From Lasioglossum baleicum (lineage: Eukaryota > Arthropoda > Insecta > Hymenoptera > Halictidae): 64,000 nucleotides of DNA. Positions 1 to 13,633 of this stretch are shown here, in pieces (positions within the stretch are counted from its first letter, which is position 1; each line of letters opens with the position of its first letter). The position numbers were made by a program, and so were the translations under genes. Below the pieces are notes generated by a model. It did not search any database. It was not told the DNA's origin and was given only the letters and a program-made list of their open reading frames with translations. The stretch is from the NCBI RefSeq assembly GCF_051020765.1, contig NW_027469354.1, positions 1-64,000 of the forward strand, read 5' to 3'.

Positions 1-7
1 CATAACG

Positions 8-1023
8 CCTAACTCATATCCTACAACGCACAACGCACAACGCATACCGCATAACGCATAACGCATAACGCACAACGCACAACGCAAATCCATAACACAT
101 AACGCATAACGCATAACGCATAACGCATAACGCATAACGCATAACGCATAACGCATAACGCATAACGCATAACGCATAACGCATAACGCATAACGCATAA
201 CGCATAACGCATAACGCATAACGCATAACGCATAACGCATAACGCATAACGCATAACGCATAACGCATAACGCATAACGCATAACGCATAACGCATAACG
301 CACAACGCACAACGCACAACGCATAACGCATAACGCATAACGCATAACGCATAACGCATAACGCATAACGCATAACGCATAACGCATAACGCATAACGCA
401 TAACGCATAACGCATAACGCATAACGCATAACGCATAACGCATAACGCATAACGCATAACGCATAACGCAAACGCATAACGCATAACGCATAACGCATAA
501 CGCATAACGCATAACGCATAACGCATAACGCATAACGCATAACGCACAACGCACAACGCAAATCCATAACACATAACGCATAACGCATAACGCATAACGC
601 ATAACGCATAACGCATAACGCATAACGCATAACGCATAACGCATAACGCATAACGCATAACGCATAACGCATAACGCATAACGCATAACGCATAACGCAT
701 AACGCATAACGCATAACGCATAACGCATAACGCATAACGCATAACGCATAACGCATAACGCATAACGCATAACGCATAACGCATAACGCATAACGCAAAC
801 GCATAACGCATAACGCATAACGCACAACGCATAACGCAAACGCATAACGCACAACGCACAACGCATAACGCACAACGCACAACGCATAACGCATAACGCA
901 TAACGCATAACGCATAACGCATAACGCATAAGGCACAACGCATAACGCATAACGCAAATCCATAACACATAACGCATAACGCACAACGCATAACGCATAA
1001 CGCATATCGCATAACGCATAACG
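8..1023 (+). repeat. HOR 1 (1016 bp)
   Basis: The S-module is one CATAACG short (90 bp). CACAACG x3 lies at 301-321, a lone CAAACG at 469, a CACAACG x2/CAAATC/CATAACA cluster at 545-571, an A-block from 796 and an E-tail at 927-1023. There is no G-module or T-block. Bases 1-7 belong to the previous HOR. Confidence 0.9.
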
Positions 1024-2648
1024 CCTAACTCATATCCTACAACGCACAACGCACAACGCATAACGCATACCGCATAACGCATAACGCATAACGCACAACG
1101 CACAACGCAAATCCATAACACATAACGCATAACGCATAACGCATAACGCATAACGCATAACGCATAACGCATAACGCATAACGCATAACGCATAACGCAT
1201 AACGCATAACGCATAACGCATAACGCATAACGCATAACGCATAACGCATAACGCATAACGCATAACGCATAACGCATAACGCATAACGCATAACGCACAA
1301 CGCACAACGCATAACGCAAACGCATAACGCATAACGTATAACGCACAACGCACAACGCACAACGCACAACGCACAACGCACAACGCATAACGCATAACGC
1401 ATAACGCATAACGCATAACGCATAACGCATAACGCACAACGCACAACGCATAACGCAAACGCATAACGCATAACGCATAACGTATAACGCACAACGCACA
1501 ACGCACAACGCACAACGCACAACGCATAACGCATAACGCATAACGCACAACGCATAACGCATACCGCATAACGCATAACGCATAACGCACAACGCACAAC
1601 GCAAATCCATAACACATAACGCATAACGCATAACGCATAACGCATAACGCATAACGCATAACGCATAACGCATAACGCATAACGCATAACGCATAACGCA
1701 TAACGCATAACGCATAACGCATAACGCATAACGCATAACGCATAACGCATAACGCATAACGCATAACGCATAACGCATAACGCATAACGCATAACGCATA
1801 ACGCATAACGCATAACGCATAACGCATAACGCATAACGCATAACGCATAACGCATAACGCATAACGCATAACGCATAACGCATAACGCATAACGCATAAC
1901 GCATAACGCATAACGCATAACGCATAACGCATAACGCATAAAGCATAACGCATAACGCATAACGCACAACGCACAACGCACAACGCACAACGCACAACGC
2001 ATAACGCATAACGCATAACGCATAACGCATAACGCACAACGCATAACGCAGAGCCCATAACACATAACGCATAACCCATAACGCATATCGCATAACTCAT
2101 AACGCATAACGCACAACGCAGAGCCCATAACGCATAACGCATAACGCATAACGCATAACGCATAACGCATAAGGCACAACGCATAACGCATAACGCATAA
2201 CGCAAATCCATAACACATAACGCATAACGCATAACGCATAACGCATAACACATAACGCATAACGCACAACGCATAACGCATACCGCATAACGCATAACGC
2301 ATAACGCATAACGCATAACGCATAACGCATAACGCACAACGCACAACGCACAACGCACAACGCACAACGCACAACGCACAACGCATAACGCATAACGCAT
2401 AACGCATAACGCATAACGCACAACGCATAACGCAGAGCCCATAACACATAACGCATAACCCATAACGCATATCGCATAACTCATAACGCATAACGCACAA
2501 CGCAGAGCCCATAACGCATAACGCATAACGCATAACGCATAAGGCACAACGCATAACGCATAACGCAAATCCATAACACATAACGCATAACGCACAACGC
2601 ATAACGCATAACGCATAACGCATAACGCATATCGCATAACGCATAACG
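1024..2648 (+). repeat. HOR 2 (1625 bp), two G-modules
   Basis: Full S-module, then two T-blocks with TATAACG at 1337 and 1483, a pure tract ended by CATAAAG at 1937, CACAACG x5, a G-module at 2049-2125, CATAAGG and CATAACA variants, a run of seven CACAACG near 2336, a second G-module at 2433-2509, and an E-tail interrupted by extra CATAACG units. Confidence 0.9.
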
Positions 2649-3375
2649 CCTAACTCATATCCTACAACGCACAACGCACAACGCATAACGCATACCGCAT
2701 AACGCATAACGCATAACGCACAACGCATAACGCATAACGCATAACGCATAACGCATAACGCATAACGCATAACGCATAACGCATAACGCATAACGCATAA
2801 CGCATAACGCATAACGCATAACGCATAACGCATAACGCATAACGCATAACGCATAACGCATAACGCATAACGCATAACGCATAACGCATAACGCATAACG
2901 CATAACGCATAACGCATAACGCATAACGCATAACGCATAACGCATAACGCATAACGCATAACGCATAACGCATAACGCATAACGCATAACGCATAACGCA
3001 TAACGCACAACGCACAACGCACAACGCACAACGCACAACGCATAACGCATACCGCATAACGCTTAACGCATAACGCATAACGCATAACGCATAACGCACA
3101 ACGCACAACGCACAACGCACAACGCACAACGCATAACGCATAACGCATAACGCATAACGCACAACGCATAACGCAGAGCCCATAACACATAACGCATAAC
3201 CCATAACGCATATCGCATAACTCATAACGCATAACGCACAACGCAGAGCCCATAACGCATAACGCATAACGCATAACGCATAAGGCACAACGCATAACGC
3301 ATAACGCAAATCCATAACACATAACGCATAACGCACAACGCATAACGCATAACGCATATCGCATAACGCATAACG
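2649..3375 (+). repeat. HOR 3 (727 bp), compact
   Basis: The S-module lacks its CAAATC/CATAACA end. A pure tract follows to CACAACG x5 at 3006, then CATACCG, a CTTAACG at 3062, CACAACG x5, a G-module at 3174-3250 and the E-tail. It resembles a K-block HOR in which the K-block is 24 rather than 27 units. Confidence 0.88.
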
Positions 3376-4234
3376 CCTAACTCATATCCTACAACGCACA
3401 ACGCACAACGCATAACGCATACCGCATAACGCATAACGCATAACGCATAACGCACAACGCACAACGCAAATCCATAACACATAACGCATAACGCATAACG
3501 CATAACGCATAACGCATAACGCATAACGCATAACGCATAACGCATAACGCATAACGCATAACGCATAACGCATAACGCATAACGCATAACGCATAACGCA
3601 TAACGCATAACGCATAACGCATAACGCATAACGCATAACGCATAACGCATAACGCATAACGCATAACGCATAACGCATAACGCATAACGCATAACGCATA
3701 ACGCATAACGCATAACGCATAACGCATAACGCATAACGCATAACGCATAACGCATAACGCATAACGCATAACGCATAACGCATAACGCATAACGCATAAC
3801 GCATAACGCATAACGCATAACGCATAACGCATAACGCATAACGCATAACGCATAACGCATAACGCATAACGCATAACGCATAACGCATAACGCATAACGC
3901 ATAACGCATAACGCATAACGCATAACGCATAACGCATAACGCATAACGCATAACGCATAACGCATAACGCATAACGCATAACGCATAACGCATAACGCAA
4001 ACGCATAACGCATAACGCATAACGCACAACGCATAACGCAGAGCCCATAACACATAACGCATAACCCATAACGCATATCGCATAACTCATAACGCATAAC
4101 GCACAACGCAGAGCCCATAACGCATAACGCATAACGCATAACGCATAACGCATAACGCATAACGCATAACGCATAACGCATAACGCATAACGCACAACGC
4201 ATAACGCATAACGCATATCGCATAACGCATAACG
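3376..4234 (+). repeat. HOR 4 (859 bp), class C
   Basis: The S-module has four instead of three internal CATAACG. It is followed by a 74-unit pure tract (3480-3997), one CAAACG, a G-module at 4039-4115 and a short tail with one CACAACG and CATATCG but no CATAAGG. Same plan as the HORs at 6966, 11290 and 22821. Confidence 0.92.
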
Positions 4235-5754
4235 CCTAACTCATATCCTACAACGCACAACGCACAACGCATAACGCATACCGCATAACGCATAACGCAT
4301 AACGCACAACGCACAACGCAAATCCATAACACATAACGCATAACGCATAACGCATAACGCATAACGCATAACGCATAACGCATAACGCATAACGCATAAC
4401 GCATAACGCATAACGCATAACGCATAACGCATAACGCATAACGCATAACGCATAACGCATAACGCATAACGCATAACGCATAACGCATAACGCATAACGC
4501 ATAACGCATAACGCATAACGCATAACGCATAACGCATAACGCATAACGCATAACGCATAACGCATAACGCATAACGCATAACGCATAACGCATAACGCAT
4601 AACGCATAACGCATAACGCATAACGCATAACGCATAACGCATAACGCATAACGCATAACGCATAACGCACAACGCACAACGCACAACGCACAACGCATAA
4701 CGCATACCGCATAACGCATAACGCATAACGCATAACGCATAACGCATAACGCATAACGCATAACGCATAACGCACAACGCACAACGCACAACGCACAACG
4801 CACAACGCATAACGCATAACGCATAACGCATAACGCATAACGCACAACGCATAACGCAGAGCCCATAACACATAACGCATAACCCATAACGCATATCGCA
4901 TAACTCATAACGCATAACGCACAACGCAGAGCCCATAACGCATAACGCATAACGCATAACGCATAACGCATAACGCATAACGCATAACGCATAACGCATA
5001 ACGCATAACGCATAACGCATAACGCATAACGCATAACGCATAAGGCACAACGCATAACGCATAACGCATAACGCATAACGCATAACGCATAACGCATAAC
5101 GCATAACGCATAACTCATAACGCATAACGCATAACGCATAACGCATAACGCATAACGCATAACGCATAACGCATAACGCATAACGCATAACGCAAACGCA
5201 TAACGCATAACGCATAACGCATAACGCATAACGCATAACGCATAACGCACAACGCACAACGCAAATCCATAACACATAACGCATAACGCATAACGCATAA
5301 CGCATAACGCATAACGCATAACGCATAACGCATAACGCATAACGCATAACGCATAACGCATAACGCATAACGCATAACGCATAACGCATAACGCATAACG
5401 CATAACGCATAACGCATAACGCATAACGCATAACGCATAACGCATAACGCATAACGCATAACGCATAACGCATAACGCATAACGCATAACGCATAACGCA
5501 TAACGCATAACGCAAACGCATAACGCATAACGCATAACGCACAACGCATAACGCAAACGCATAACGCACAACGCACAACGCACAACGCATAACGCATAAC
5601 GCACAACGCACAACGCATAACGCATAACGCATAACGCATAACGCATAACGCATAACGCATAAGGCACAACGCATAACGCATAACGCAAATCCATAACACA
5701 TAACGCATAACGCACAACGCATAACGCATAACGCATATCGCATAACGCATAACG
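4235..5754 (+). repeat. HOR 5 (1520 bp), class A
   Basis: S-module, pure tract, K-block 4668-4856, G-module 4857-4933, CATAAGG at 5039, CATAACT at 5109, a lone CAAACG, a CAAATC/CATAACA cluster, a long pure tract, A-block from about 5514 and E-tail. This is the reference layout for class A, shared by the HORs at 12128, 19923, 23701, 42859 and 44746. Confidence 0.92.
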
Positions 5755-6965
5755 CCTAACTCATATCCTACAACGCACAACGCACAACGCATAACGCATA
5801 CCGCATAACGCATAACGCATAACGCACAACGCACAACGCAAATCCATAACACATAACGCATAACGCATAACGCATAACGCATAACGCATAACGCATAACG
5901 CATAACGCATAACGCATAACGCATAACGCATAACGCATAACGCATAACGCATAACGCATAACGCATAACGCATAACGCATAACGCATAACGCATAACGCA
6001 TAACGCACAACGCACAACGCATAACGCAAACGCATAACGCATAACGCATAACGTATAACGCACAACGCACAACGCACAACGCACAACGCACAACGCATAA
6101 CGCATAACGCATAACGCATAACGCACAACGCATAACGCATACCGCATAACGCATAACGCATAACGCACAACGCACAACGCAAATCCATAACACATAACGC
6201 ATAACGCATAACGCATAACGCATAACGCATAACGCATAACGCATAACGCATAACGCATAACGCATAACGCATAACGCATAACGCATAACGCATAACGCAT
6301 AACGCATAACGCATAACGCATAACGCATAACGCATAACGCATAACGCATAACGCATAACGCATAACGCATAACGCATAACGCATAACGCATAACGCATAA
6401 CGCATAACGCATAACGCACAACGCATAACGCAGAGCCCATAACACATAACGCATAACCCATAACGCATATCGCATAACTCATAACGCATAACGCACAACG
6501 CAGAGCCCATAACGCATAACGCATAACGCATAACGCATAACGCATAACGCATAACGCATAACGCATAAGGCACAACGCATAACGCATAACGCATAACGCA
6601 AATCCATAACACATAACGCATAACGCATAACGCATAACGCATAACACATAACGCATAACGCATAACGCATAACGCATAACGCATAACGCATAACGCATAA
6701 CGCATAACGCATAACGCATAACGCATAACGCATAACGCATAACGCATAACGCATAACGCACAACGCACAACGCAAATCCATAACACATAACGCATAACGC
6801 ATAACGCATAACGCATAACGCATAACGCATAACGCACAACGCACAACGCAAATCCATAACACATAACGCATAACGCATAACGCATAACGCATAACGCAAA
6901 TCCATAACACATAACGCATAACGCACAACGCATAACGCATAACGCATATCGCATAACGCATAACG
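5755..6965 (+). repeat. HOR 6 (1211 bp), class T, short
   Basis: S-module, a single T-block (TATAACG at 6054), CATACCG, CAAATC cluster, pure tract, G-module 6431-6507, CATAAGG, CATAACA near 6646, then three CAAATC/CATAACA clusters. Compared with HOR 9 it lacks the second T-block, which accounts for most of its shorter length. Confidence 0.9.
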
Positions 6966-7803
6966 CCTAACTCATATCCTACAACGCACAACGCACAACG
7001 CATAACGCATACCGCATAACGCATAACGCATAACGCATAACGCACAACGCACAACGCAAATCCATAACACATAACGCATAACGCATAACGCATAACGCAT
7101 AACGCATAACGCATAACGCATAACGCATAACGCATAACGCATAACGCATAACGCATAACGCATAACGCATAACGCATAACGCATAACGCATAACGCATAA
7201 CGCATAACGCATAACGCATAACGCATAACGCATAACGCATAACGCATAACGCATAACGCATAACGCATAACGCATAACGCATAACGCATAACGCATAACG
7301 CATAACGCATAACGCATAACGCATAACGCATAACGCATAACGCATAACGCATAACGCATAACGCATAACGCATAACGCATAACGCATAACGCATAACGCA
7401 TAACGCATAACGCATAACGCATAACGCATAACGCATAACGCATAACGCATAACGCATAACGCATAACGCATAACGCATAACGCATAACGCATAACGCATA
7501 ACGCATAACGCATAACGCATAACGCATAACGCATAACGCATAACGCATAACGCATAACGCATAACGCAAACGCATAACGCATAACGCATAACGCACAACG
7601 CATAACGCAGAGCCCATAACACATAACGCATAACCCATAACGCATATCGCATAACTCATAACGCATAACGCACAACGCAGAGCCCATAACGCATAACGCA
7701 TAACGCATAACGCATAACGCATAACGCATAACGCATAACGCATAACGCATAACGCATAACGCACAACGCATAACGCATAACGCATATCGCATAACGCATA
7801 ACG
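6966..7803 (+). repeat. HOR 7 (838 bp), class C
   Basis: S-module with four CATAACG, a 71-unit pure tract at 7070-7566, CAAACG, G-module 7608-7684 and short tail. It is three heptamers shorter than HOR 4, entirely in the pure tract, and equal in length and layout to HOR 10. Confidence 0.93.
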
Positions 7804-9897
7804 CCTAACTCATATCCTACAACGCACAACGCACAACGCATAACGCATACCGCATAACGCATAACGCATAACGCACAACGCACAACGCAAATCCATAACA
7901 CATAACGCATAACGCATAACGCATAACGCATAACGCATAACGCATAACGCATAACGCATAACGCATAACGCATAACGCATAACGCATAACGCATAACGCA
8001 TAACGCATAACGCATAACGCATAACGCATAACGCATAACGCATAACGCATAACGCATAACGCATAACGCATAACGCATAACGCATAACGCATAACGCATA
8101 ACGCATAACGCATAACGCATAACGCATAACGCATAACGCATAACGCATAACGCATAACGCATAACGCATAACGCATAACGCATAACGCATAACGCATAAC
8201 GCATAACGCATAACGCATAACGCATAACGCACAACGCACAACGCACAACGCACAACGCATAACGCATACCGCATAACTCATAACGCATAACGCATAACGC
8301 ATAACGCATAACGCATAACGCATAACGCATAACGCACAACGCACAACGCACAACGCACAACGCACAACGCATAACGCATAACGCATAACGCATAACGCAT
8401 AACGCACAACGCATAACGCAGAGCCCATAACACATAACGCATAACCCATAACGCATATCGCATAACTCATAACGCATAACGCACAACGCAGAGCCCATAA
8501 CGCATAACGCATAACGCATAACGCATAACGCATAACGCATAACGCATAACGCATAACGCATAACGCATAACGCATAACGCATAACGCATAACGCATAACG
8601 CATAACGCATAACGCATAACGCATAACGCATAACGCATAACGCATAACGCATAACGCATAACGCATAACGCATAACGCATAACGCATAACGCATAACGCA
8701 TAACGCATAACGCATAACGCATAACGCATAACGCATAACGCATAACGCATAACGCATAACGCATAACGCATAACGCATAACGCATAACGCATAACGCATA
8801 ACGCATAACGCATAACGCACAACGCACAACGCACAACGCACAACGCATAACGCATACCGCATAACGCATAACGCATAACGCATAACGCATAACGCATAAC
8901 GCATAACGCATAACGCATAACGCACAACGCACAACGCACAACGCACAACGCACAACGCATAACGCATAACGCATAACGCATAACGCATAACGCACAACGC
9001 ATAACGCAGAGCCCATAACACATAACGCATAACCCATAACGCATATCGCATAACTCATAACGCATAACGCACAACGCAGAGCCCATAACGCATAACGCAT
9101 AACGCATAACGCATAACGCATAACGCATAACGCATAACGCATAACGCATAACGCATAACGCATAACGCATAACGCATAACGCATAACGCATAAGGCACAA
9201 CGCATAACGCATAACGCATAACGCATAACGCATAACGCATAACGCATAACGCATAACGCATAACTCATAACGCATAACGCATAACGCATAACGCATAACG
9301 CATAACGCATAACGCATAACGCATAACGCATAACGCATAACGCAAACGCATAACGCATAACGCATAACGCATAACGCATAACGCATAACGCATAACGCAC
9401 AACGCACAACGCAAATCCATAACACATAACGCATAACGCATAACGCATAACGCATAACGCATAACGCATAACGCATAACGCATAACGCATAACGCATAAC
9501 GCATAACGCATAACGCATAACGCATAACGCATAACGCATAACGCATAACGCATAACGCATAACGCATAACGCATAACGCATAACGCATAACGCATAACGC
9601 ATAACGCATAACGCATAACGCATAACGCATAACGCATAACGCATAACGCATAACGCAAACGCATAACGCATAACGCATAACGCACAACGCATAACGCAAA
9701 CGCATAACGCACAACGCACAACGCACAACGCATAACGCATAACGCACAACGCACAACGCATAACGCATAACGCATAACGCATAACGCATAACGCATAACG
9801 CATAAGGCACAACGCATAACGCATAACGCAAATCCATAACACATAACGCATAACGCACAACGCATAACGCATAACGCATATCGCATAACGCATAACG
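7804..9897 (+). repeat. HOR 8 (2094 bp), class A with duplicated K-block and G-module
   Basis: Two consecutive K-block plus G-module units occur: 8230-8418 with G-module 8419-8495, and 8818-9006 with G-module 9007-9083. The first K-block carries a CATAACT after CATACCG. The rest (CATAAGG, CATAACT, CAAACG, CAAATC, A-block, E-tail) follows HOR 5. The extra 588 bp separating the two G-modules is the duplicated segment. Confidence 0.92.
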
Positions 9898-11289
9898 CCT
9901 AACTCATATCCTACAACGCACAACGCACAACGCATAACGCATACCGCATAACGCATAACGCATAACGCACAACGCACAACGCAAATCCATAACACATAAC
10001 GCATAACGCATAACGCATAACGCATAACGCATAACGCATAACGCATAACGCATAACGCATAACGCATAACGCATAACGCATAACGCATAACGCATAACGC
10101 ATAACGCATAACGCATAACGCATAACGCATAACGCATAACGCATAACGCATAACGCATAACGCATAACGCATAACGCACAACGCACAACGCATAACGCAA
10201 ACGCATAACGCATAACGTATAACGCACAACGCACAACGCACAACGCACAACGCACAACGCACAACGCACAACGCATAACGCATAACGCATAACGCATAAC
10301 GCATAACGCATAACGCATAACGCACAACGCACAACGCATAACGCAAACGCATAACGCATAACGCATAACGTATAACGCACAACGCACAACGCACAACGCA
10401 CAACGCACAACGCATAACGCATAACGCATAACGCATAACGCACAACGCATAACGCATACCGCATAACGCATAACGCATAACGCACAACGCACAACGCAAA
10501 TCCATAACACATAACGCATAACGCATAACGCATAACGCATAACGCATAACGCATAACGCATAACGCATAACGCATAACGCATAACGCATAACGCATAACG
10601 CATAACGCATAACGCATAACGCATAACGCATAACGCATAACGCATAACGCATAACGCATAACGCATAACGCATAACGCATAACGCATAACGCATAACGCA
10701 TAACGCATAACGCATAACGCATAACGCATAACGCATAACGCACAACGCATAACGCAGAGCCCATAACACATAACGCATAACCCATAACGCATATCGCATA
10801 ACTCATAACGCATAACGCACAACGCAGAGCCCATAACGCATAACGCATAACGCATAACGCATAACGCATAACGCATAACGCATAACGCATAAGGCACAAC
10901 GCATAACGCATAACGCATAACGCAAATCCATAACACATAACGCATAACGCATAACGCATAACGCATAACACATAACGCATAACGCATAACGCATAACGCA
11001 TAACGCATAACGCATAACGCATAACGCATAACGCATAACGCATAACGCATAACGCATAACGCATAACGCATAACGCATAACGCACAACGCACAACGCAAA
11101 TCCATAACACATAACGCATAACGCATAACGCATAACGCATAACGCATAACGCATAACGCACAACGCACAACGCAAATCCATAACACATAACGCATAACGC
11201 ATAACGCATAACGCATAACGCAAATCCATAACACATAACGCATAACGCACAACGCATAACGCATAACGCATATCGCATAACGCATAACG
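9898..11289 (+). repeat. HOR 9 (1392 bp), class T
   Basis: S-module, two T-blocks (TATAACG at 10218 and 10371), CATACCG, CAAATC cluster, pure tract, G-module 10755-10831, CATAAGG, CATAACA near 10967, and three CAAATC/CATAACA clusters before the tail. HOR 16 has the same order and differs by one heptamer in length. Confidence 0.92.
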
Positions 11290-12127
11290 CCTAACTCATA
11301 TCCTACAACGCACAACGCACAACGCATAACGCATACCGCATAACGCATAACGCATAACGCATAACGCACAACGCACAACGCAAATCCATAACACATAACG
11401 CATAACGCATAACGCATAACGCATAACGCATAACGCATAACGCATAACGCATAACGCATAACGCATAACGCATAACGCATAACGCATAACGCATAACGCA
11501 TAACGCATAACGCATAACGCATAACGCATAACGCATAACGCATAACGCATAACGCATAACGCATAACGCATAACGCATAACGCATAACGCATAACGCATA
11601 ACGCATAACGCATAACGCATAACGCATAACGCATAACGCATAACGCATAACGCATAACGCATAACGCATAACGCATAACGCATAACGCATAACGCATAAC
11701 GCATAACGCATAACGCATAACGCATAACGCATAACGCATAACGCATAACGCATAACGCATAACGCATAACGCATAACGCATAACGCATAACGCATAACGC
11801 ATAACGCATAACGCATAACGCATAACGCATAACGCATAACGCATAACGCATAACGCATAACGCATAACGCATAACGCATAACGCATAACGCAAACGCATA
11901 ACGCATAACGCATAACGCACAACGCATAACGCAGAGCCCATAACACATAACGCATAACCCATAACGCATATCGCATAACTCATAACGCATAACGCACAAC
12001 GCAGAGCCCATAACGCATAACGCATAACGCATAACGCATAACGCATAACGCATAACGCATAACGCATAACGCATAACGCATAACGCACAACGCATAACGC
12101 ATAACGCATATCGCATAACGCATAACG
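11290..12127 (+). repeat. HOR 10 (838 bp), class C
   Basis: S-module with four CATAACG, a 71-unit pure tract 11394-11890, CAAACG, G-module 11932-12008 and short tail. It lies 4324 bp from HOR 7 and matches it unit for unit as far as I can follow. Confidence 0.93.
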
Positions 12128-13633
12128 CCTAACTCATATCCTACAACGCACAACGCACAACGCATAACGCATACCGCATAACGCATAACGCATAACGCAC
12201 AACGCACAACGCAAATCCATAACACATAACGCATAACGCATAACGCATAACGCATAACGCATAACGCATAACGCATAACGCATAACGCATAACGCATAAC
12301 GCATAACGCATAACGCATAACGCATAACGCATAACGCATAACGCATAACGCATAACGCATAACGCATAACGCATAACGCATAACGCATAACGCATAACGC
12401 ATAACGCATAACGCATAACGCATAACGCATAACGCATAACGCATAACGCATAACGCATAACGCATAACGCATAACGCATAACGCATAACGCATAACGCAT
12501 AACGCATAACGCATAACGCATAACGCATAACGCATAACGCATAACGCATAACGCATAACGCACAACGCACAACGCACAACGCACAACGCATAACGCATAC
12601 CGCATAACTCATAACGCATAACGCATAACGCATAACGCATAACGCATAACGCATAACGCATAACGCACAACGCACAACGCACAACGCACAACGCACAACG
12701 CATAACGCATAACGCATAACGCATAACGCATAACGCACAACGCATAACGCAGAGCCCATAACACATAACGCATAACCCATAACGCATATCGCATAACTCA
12801 TAACGCATAACGCACAACGCAGAGCCCATAACGCATAACGCATAACGCATAACGCATAACGCATAACGCATAACGCATAACGCATAACGCATAACGCATA
12901 ACGCATAACGCATAACGCATAAGGCACAACGCATAACGCATAACGCATAACGCATAACGCATAACGCATAACGCATAACGCATAACTCATAACGCATAAC
13001 GCATAACGCATAACGCATAACGCATAACGCATAACGCATAACGCATAACGCATAACGCATAACGCAAACGCATAACGCATAACGCATAACGCATAACGCA
13101 TAACGCATAACGCATAACGCATAACGCACAACGCACAACGCAAATCCATAACACATAACGCATAACGCATAACGCATAACGCATAACGCATAACGCATAA
13201 CGCATAACGCATAACGCATAACGCATAACGCATAACGCATAACGCATAACGCATAACGCATAACGCATAACGCATAACGCATAACGCATAACGCATAACG
13301 CATAACGCATAACGCATAACGCATAACGCATAACGCATAACGCATAACGCATAACGCATAACGCATAACGCATAACGCATAACGCATAACGCAAACGCAT
13401 AACGCATAACGCATAACGCACAACGCATAACGCAAACGCATAACGCACAACGCACAACGCACAACGCATAACGCATAACGCACAACGCACAACGCATAAC
13501 GCATAACGCATAACGCATAACGCATAACGCATAACGCATAAGGCACAACGCATAACGCATAACGCAAATCCATAACACATAACGCATAACGCACAACGCA
13601 TAACGCATAACGCATATCGCATAACGCATAACG
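12128..13633 (+). repeat. HOR 11 (1506 bp), class A
   Basis: S-module, K-block 12561-12749 carrying the same CATAACT substitution as the first K-block of HOR 8, G-module 12750-12826, CATAAGG, CATAACT, CAAACG, CAAATC cluster, A-block and E-tail. The shared private substitution links it to HOR 8 by descent. Confidence 0.92.

Noticed and set aside
8..97. S-module as an attachment site or transposon end
   Set aside because: All its units are one to three changes from CATAACG and stay in 7-bp register apart from CAAATC. No target duplication or terminal inverted repeat is visible.
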